Shown one piece after another: positions 4,470 to 6,054 of a DNA stretch of 6,054 bases. Source of the stretch: Alphaproteobacteria bacterium (GTDB lineage: Bacteria > Pseudomonadota > Alphaproteobacteria > Paracaedibacterales > CAIULA01); assembly GCA_019751935.1 (NCBI GenBank), contig JAIEMR010000046.1, positions 1 to 6,054 of the forward strand. Reading direction: 5' to 3'. The notes under the pieces were generated by a model. It saw only the letters and a program-made list of their open reading frames with translations. It was not told the DNA's origin and made no database searches. The first letter of the stretch is position 1, and each line of letters begins with the position of its first letter. The position numbers and the translations under genes were made by a program.

Positions 4470-6054
4470 TTATTTAACTAATTTTTCAAGACTTGACAGA
4501 GGAAGTTCACTTAGAATGCCATCTTCTAATTTTGAGAAAAGCAGGGCAAGCTTTTCTTCTTCCTCCTTTTCATCCCAGTCCGGAGTTTCTTTCAAAAGGG
4601 CAAGATTAGCTAATGCCCATAAAATTTGTTCATGTTTAATAATCCGAGGGTTTCTAGTCCTTAGTTCTGTACCTTGATTTATATAAAGTTTAAGAGTTTT
4701 AAGGTTTACTCTTTTTATAAAGAGATTTACAGCCTCTTTCATAATTGCTTTTTCTGGTTTTGTTGCTATGCGTAATTTAAGGCCTCCGACTCCGTGACCT
4801 TGGGCTAAAATTGTAGCGATTTGTTTGGCTAACATGTTGGCTTCGTCTATCTGATCTGTATCTGCATAGCCTGTTGCAATAAAGTTTTCACGAACTTTTA
4901 AGGACTCTATTAAAGATTGCAGAAAGAGCGTTGATGCGGAAACATCTCTTACCTTAGTTTTATGTGTGCTTTTGAATTGTCTATAAGCTTCTTCGATTTC
5001 CGCTTTAAGCGCCCCAAACTCCCTAATCAGAGTTTCTTCTTCTCTTCTTTCTCTTCTTTTGGCGAGTTCATGGGCCAAGCTTTCTTGATGGGCTCTTATT
5101 GCTTTTGAGTCATGTCTATCATCTATTACGTATCCTAGATCTTCAAGTAAACGAAGTGCTCCTTCTTCTGTCAATAAAGCCAGAGGATTTTCTTCATTGT
5201 CCGTATTTAAATATAAACGGAAAAGGGCTTGTTTTTCAGAGTTAGTCATATCTACAACGCTATAGCGCTGTGATAGAAAGTCTATAATTTTCCCAACTGA
5301 AATGGGTCTGGTTTTCCTATTTTCTTTAAGTCTTTTCTCTTTTTCTTCCTTTTGGTCTCTGATTCTTTTTATCTCCGCCTCGGAAACAATTCTGTACTCT
5401 TTCATGTTTCTCATAAGCCCTTCAAATTGAGCAATTTTTTGTTGGTGTGCTCTTTGTTCTGATAGTGATTTAACTTCCTTCTTCATCGCAGCAACTCTAT
5501 CTCCAAGCTCTTTTTTCTGTTGATTTGCTTTGGGGTTAGAACTTAAAGGCCTCAGAGTGTTTTCTAGCGCAGCGATTTCAGTTTGTAATCTTTTGTCTGC
5601 TTCATTTTCGACAGCATTAAAGAGGATATGTTGTAGAGTTTGGGCTTTAACCAATGTAAAGAACATTGTTAAGACAAGATTAACATCGCCTTCAAAATTG
5701 TCAGTACGAGTAGCTAGTCTTTCTTCAAATGTACCGGAGGAGCTAAATATCCCTAAAGCTTTAGGCAAGCGTTGTTTATAAAAGGCACTAATGTGATTAT
5801 TTTCAGGATGTTCTGGTTGCCTAATAATATATTCAAGCGGATCCTCTTTTCCTTGAGTTGCCATCAGAATTTTTATTTGTTCTGGTAAGCTTGTGGAAAC
5901 GCTGTTAACGCCATAAATGACAATTTTAATGACGGTATCTATGCCTTCTTTTTGGCCTGCGGGACAATGAACAAGGCCTTGAATTAAAAGCCCTGCGTTA
6001 TTAGCTTTGACAGATTGATCATCAGTTCTTTTTAAAGCGTTTAATATAACCTCA
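4470..6054 (-). CDS. Coiled-coil-rich protein of unknown function, N-terminus outside window
   Basis: The frame ends with TAA at 4470-4472 and is open to the window edge, giving 527 visible codons. An ATG at 5862-5864 would give 464 residues. However, 63 codons before it are open and protein-like, including a HCPAGQKEGID segment followed by a hydrophobic IKIVIYGV stretch. No Shine-Dalgarno precedes that ATG (CAAATAAAAATTCTG), so I treat it as internal and the gene as 5'-partial. Numbering from that ATG, residues about 85-180 are Glu/Lys/Arg-rich with heptad character, and about 250-300 form a second charged helical region (KRRERREEE). Residues 300-450 look helical, with a Gly-rich turn GHGVGG; the end is acidic (WDEKEEEEKL). 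The gene converges on copy 2 with 15 bases between stop codons. Charged coiled coils would fit a structural or effector-like role. I do not recognise a family. Confidence 0.8.
   Translation of the reverse strand, partial: EVILNALKRTDDQSVKANNAGLLIQGLVHCPAGQKEGIDTVIKIVIYGVNSVSTSLPEQIKILMATQGKEDPLEYIIRQPEHPENNHISAFYKQRLPKALGIFSSSGTFEERLATRTDNFEGDVNLVLTMFFTLVKAQTLQHILFNAVENEADKRLQTEIAALENTLRPLSSNPKANQQKKELGDRVAAMKKEVKSLSEQRAHQQKIAQFEGLMRNMKEYRIVSEAEIKRIRDQKEEKEKRLKENRKTRPISVGKIIDFLSQRYSVVDMTNSEKQALFRLYLNTDNEENPLALLTEEGALRLLEDLGYVIDDRHDSKAIRAHQESLAHELAKRRERREEETLIREFGALKAEIEEAYRQFKSTHKTKVRDVSASTLFLQSLIESLKVRENFIATGYADTDQIDEANMLAKQIATILAQGHGVGGLKLRIATKPEKAIMKEAVNLFIKRVNLKTLKLYINQGTELRTRNPRIIKHEQILWALANLALLKETPDWDEKEEEEKLALLFSKLEDGILSELPLSSLEKLVK

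Noticed and set aside
4500..4545. UIM-like acidic segment near the C-terminus of the minus-strand gene (EEEEKLALLFSKLE)
   Set aside because: Ala and Ser have the right spacing, but the position three before Ala is Glu instead of a hydrophobic residue, and acidic helical segments are common in this protein.
4456..4677. 73-codon plus-strand frame following copy 2
   Set aside because: It is antisense to the 3' end of the minus-strand coiled-coil gene; the serine-rich composition is a by-product of Glu/Leu codons on the other strand.

Overview
The window is AT-rich, gene-sparse bacterial DNA carrying three protein loci that I cannot assign to a named family. It also holds one dispersed palindromic repeat. 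Low GC, poor Shine-Dalgarno sequences, long AT-rich spacers, a GTCATnnCGAG...CTCGCAATGAC-type palindrome and secreted proteins with a eukaryote-type ubiquitin-binding motif together suggest an intracellular or host-associated bacterium. A Rickettsiales/Holosporales-like alphaproteobacterium is the best guess. That placement is inference, since no rRNA, tRNA or housekeeping gene is present to confirm it.

Layout. Bases 1-399 are non-coding. They hold a palindromic repeat at 189-271, then a TATAAT-centred palindrome at about 278-291 that is the likely promoter or operator of the first gene. A 651-aa protein with a Sec-type signal peptide follows (400-2355, +). After a 131-base spacer comes a second, diverged copy of the same gene (2487-4454, +). 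An in-frame amber codon at 3105-3107 splits this copy into a 206-codon 5' part and a 3' part open from 3108 to 4454. Only 15 bases downstream, a convergent gene on the minus strand (4470 to beyond 6054) encodes a coiled-coil-rich protein. Its reading frame is open to the window edge, so its true start lies outside.

The most interesting content is the tandem pair. Just behind the signal peptide, each copy carries a segment fitting the ubiquitin-interacting motif (UIM) consensus (hydrophobic-x-x-Ala-x-x-x-Ser-Leu after an acidic run). Copy 1 has PEDPDITKAIQMSLD (residues 45-59) and copy 2 has DDEEELLRKAKELSLQ (residues 62-77). The flanking sequences have diverged almost completely, which argues that the motif is kept for function. 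The proteins look like exported factors with an N-terminal ubiquitin-binding tail and a large, uncharacterised, mostly helical body ending in a strongly conserved 46-residue block.

The amber codon in copy 2 falls inside a stretch that aligns with copy 1 without gaps. The whole interrupted frame is 655 codons, against 651 in copy 1. This is therefore one gene broken by a single nonsense codon, or read through, rather than two genes. The duplication appears to include the upstream region: a 13-bp block (GTATAATCATTAT) and what looks like the right end of the palindromic repeat recur before copy 2.
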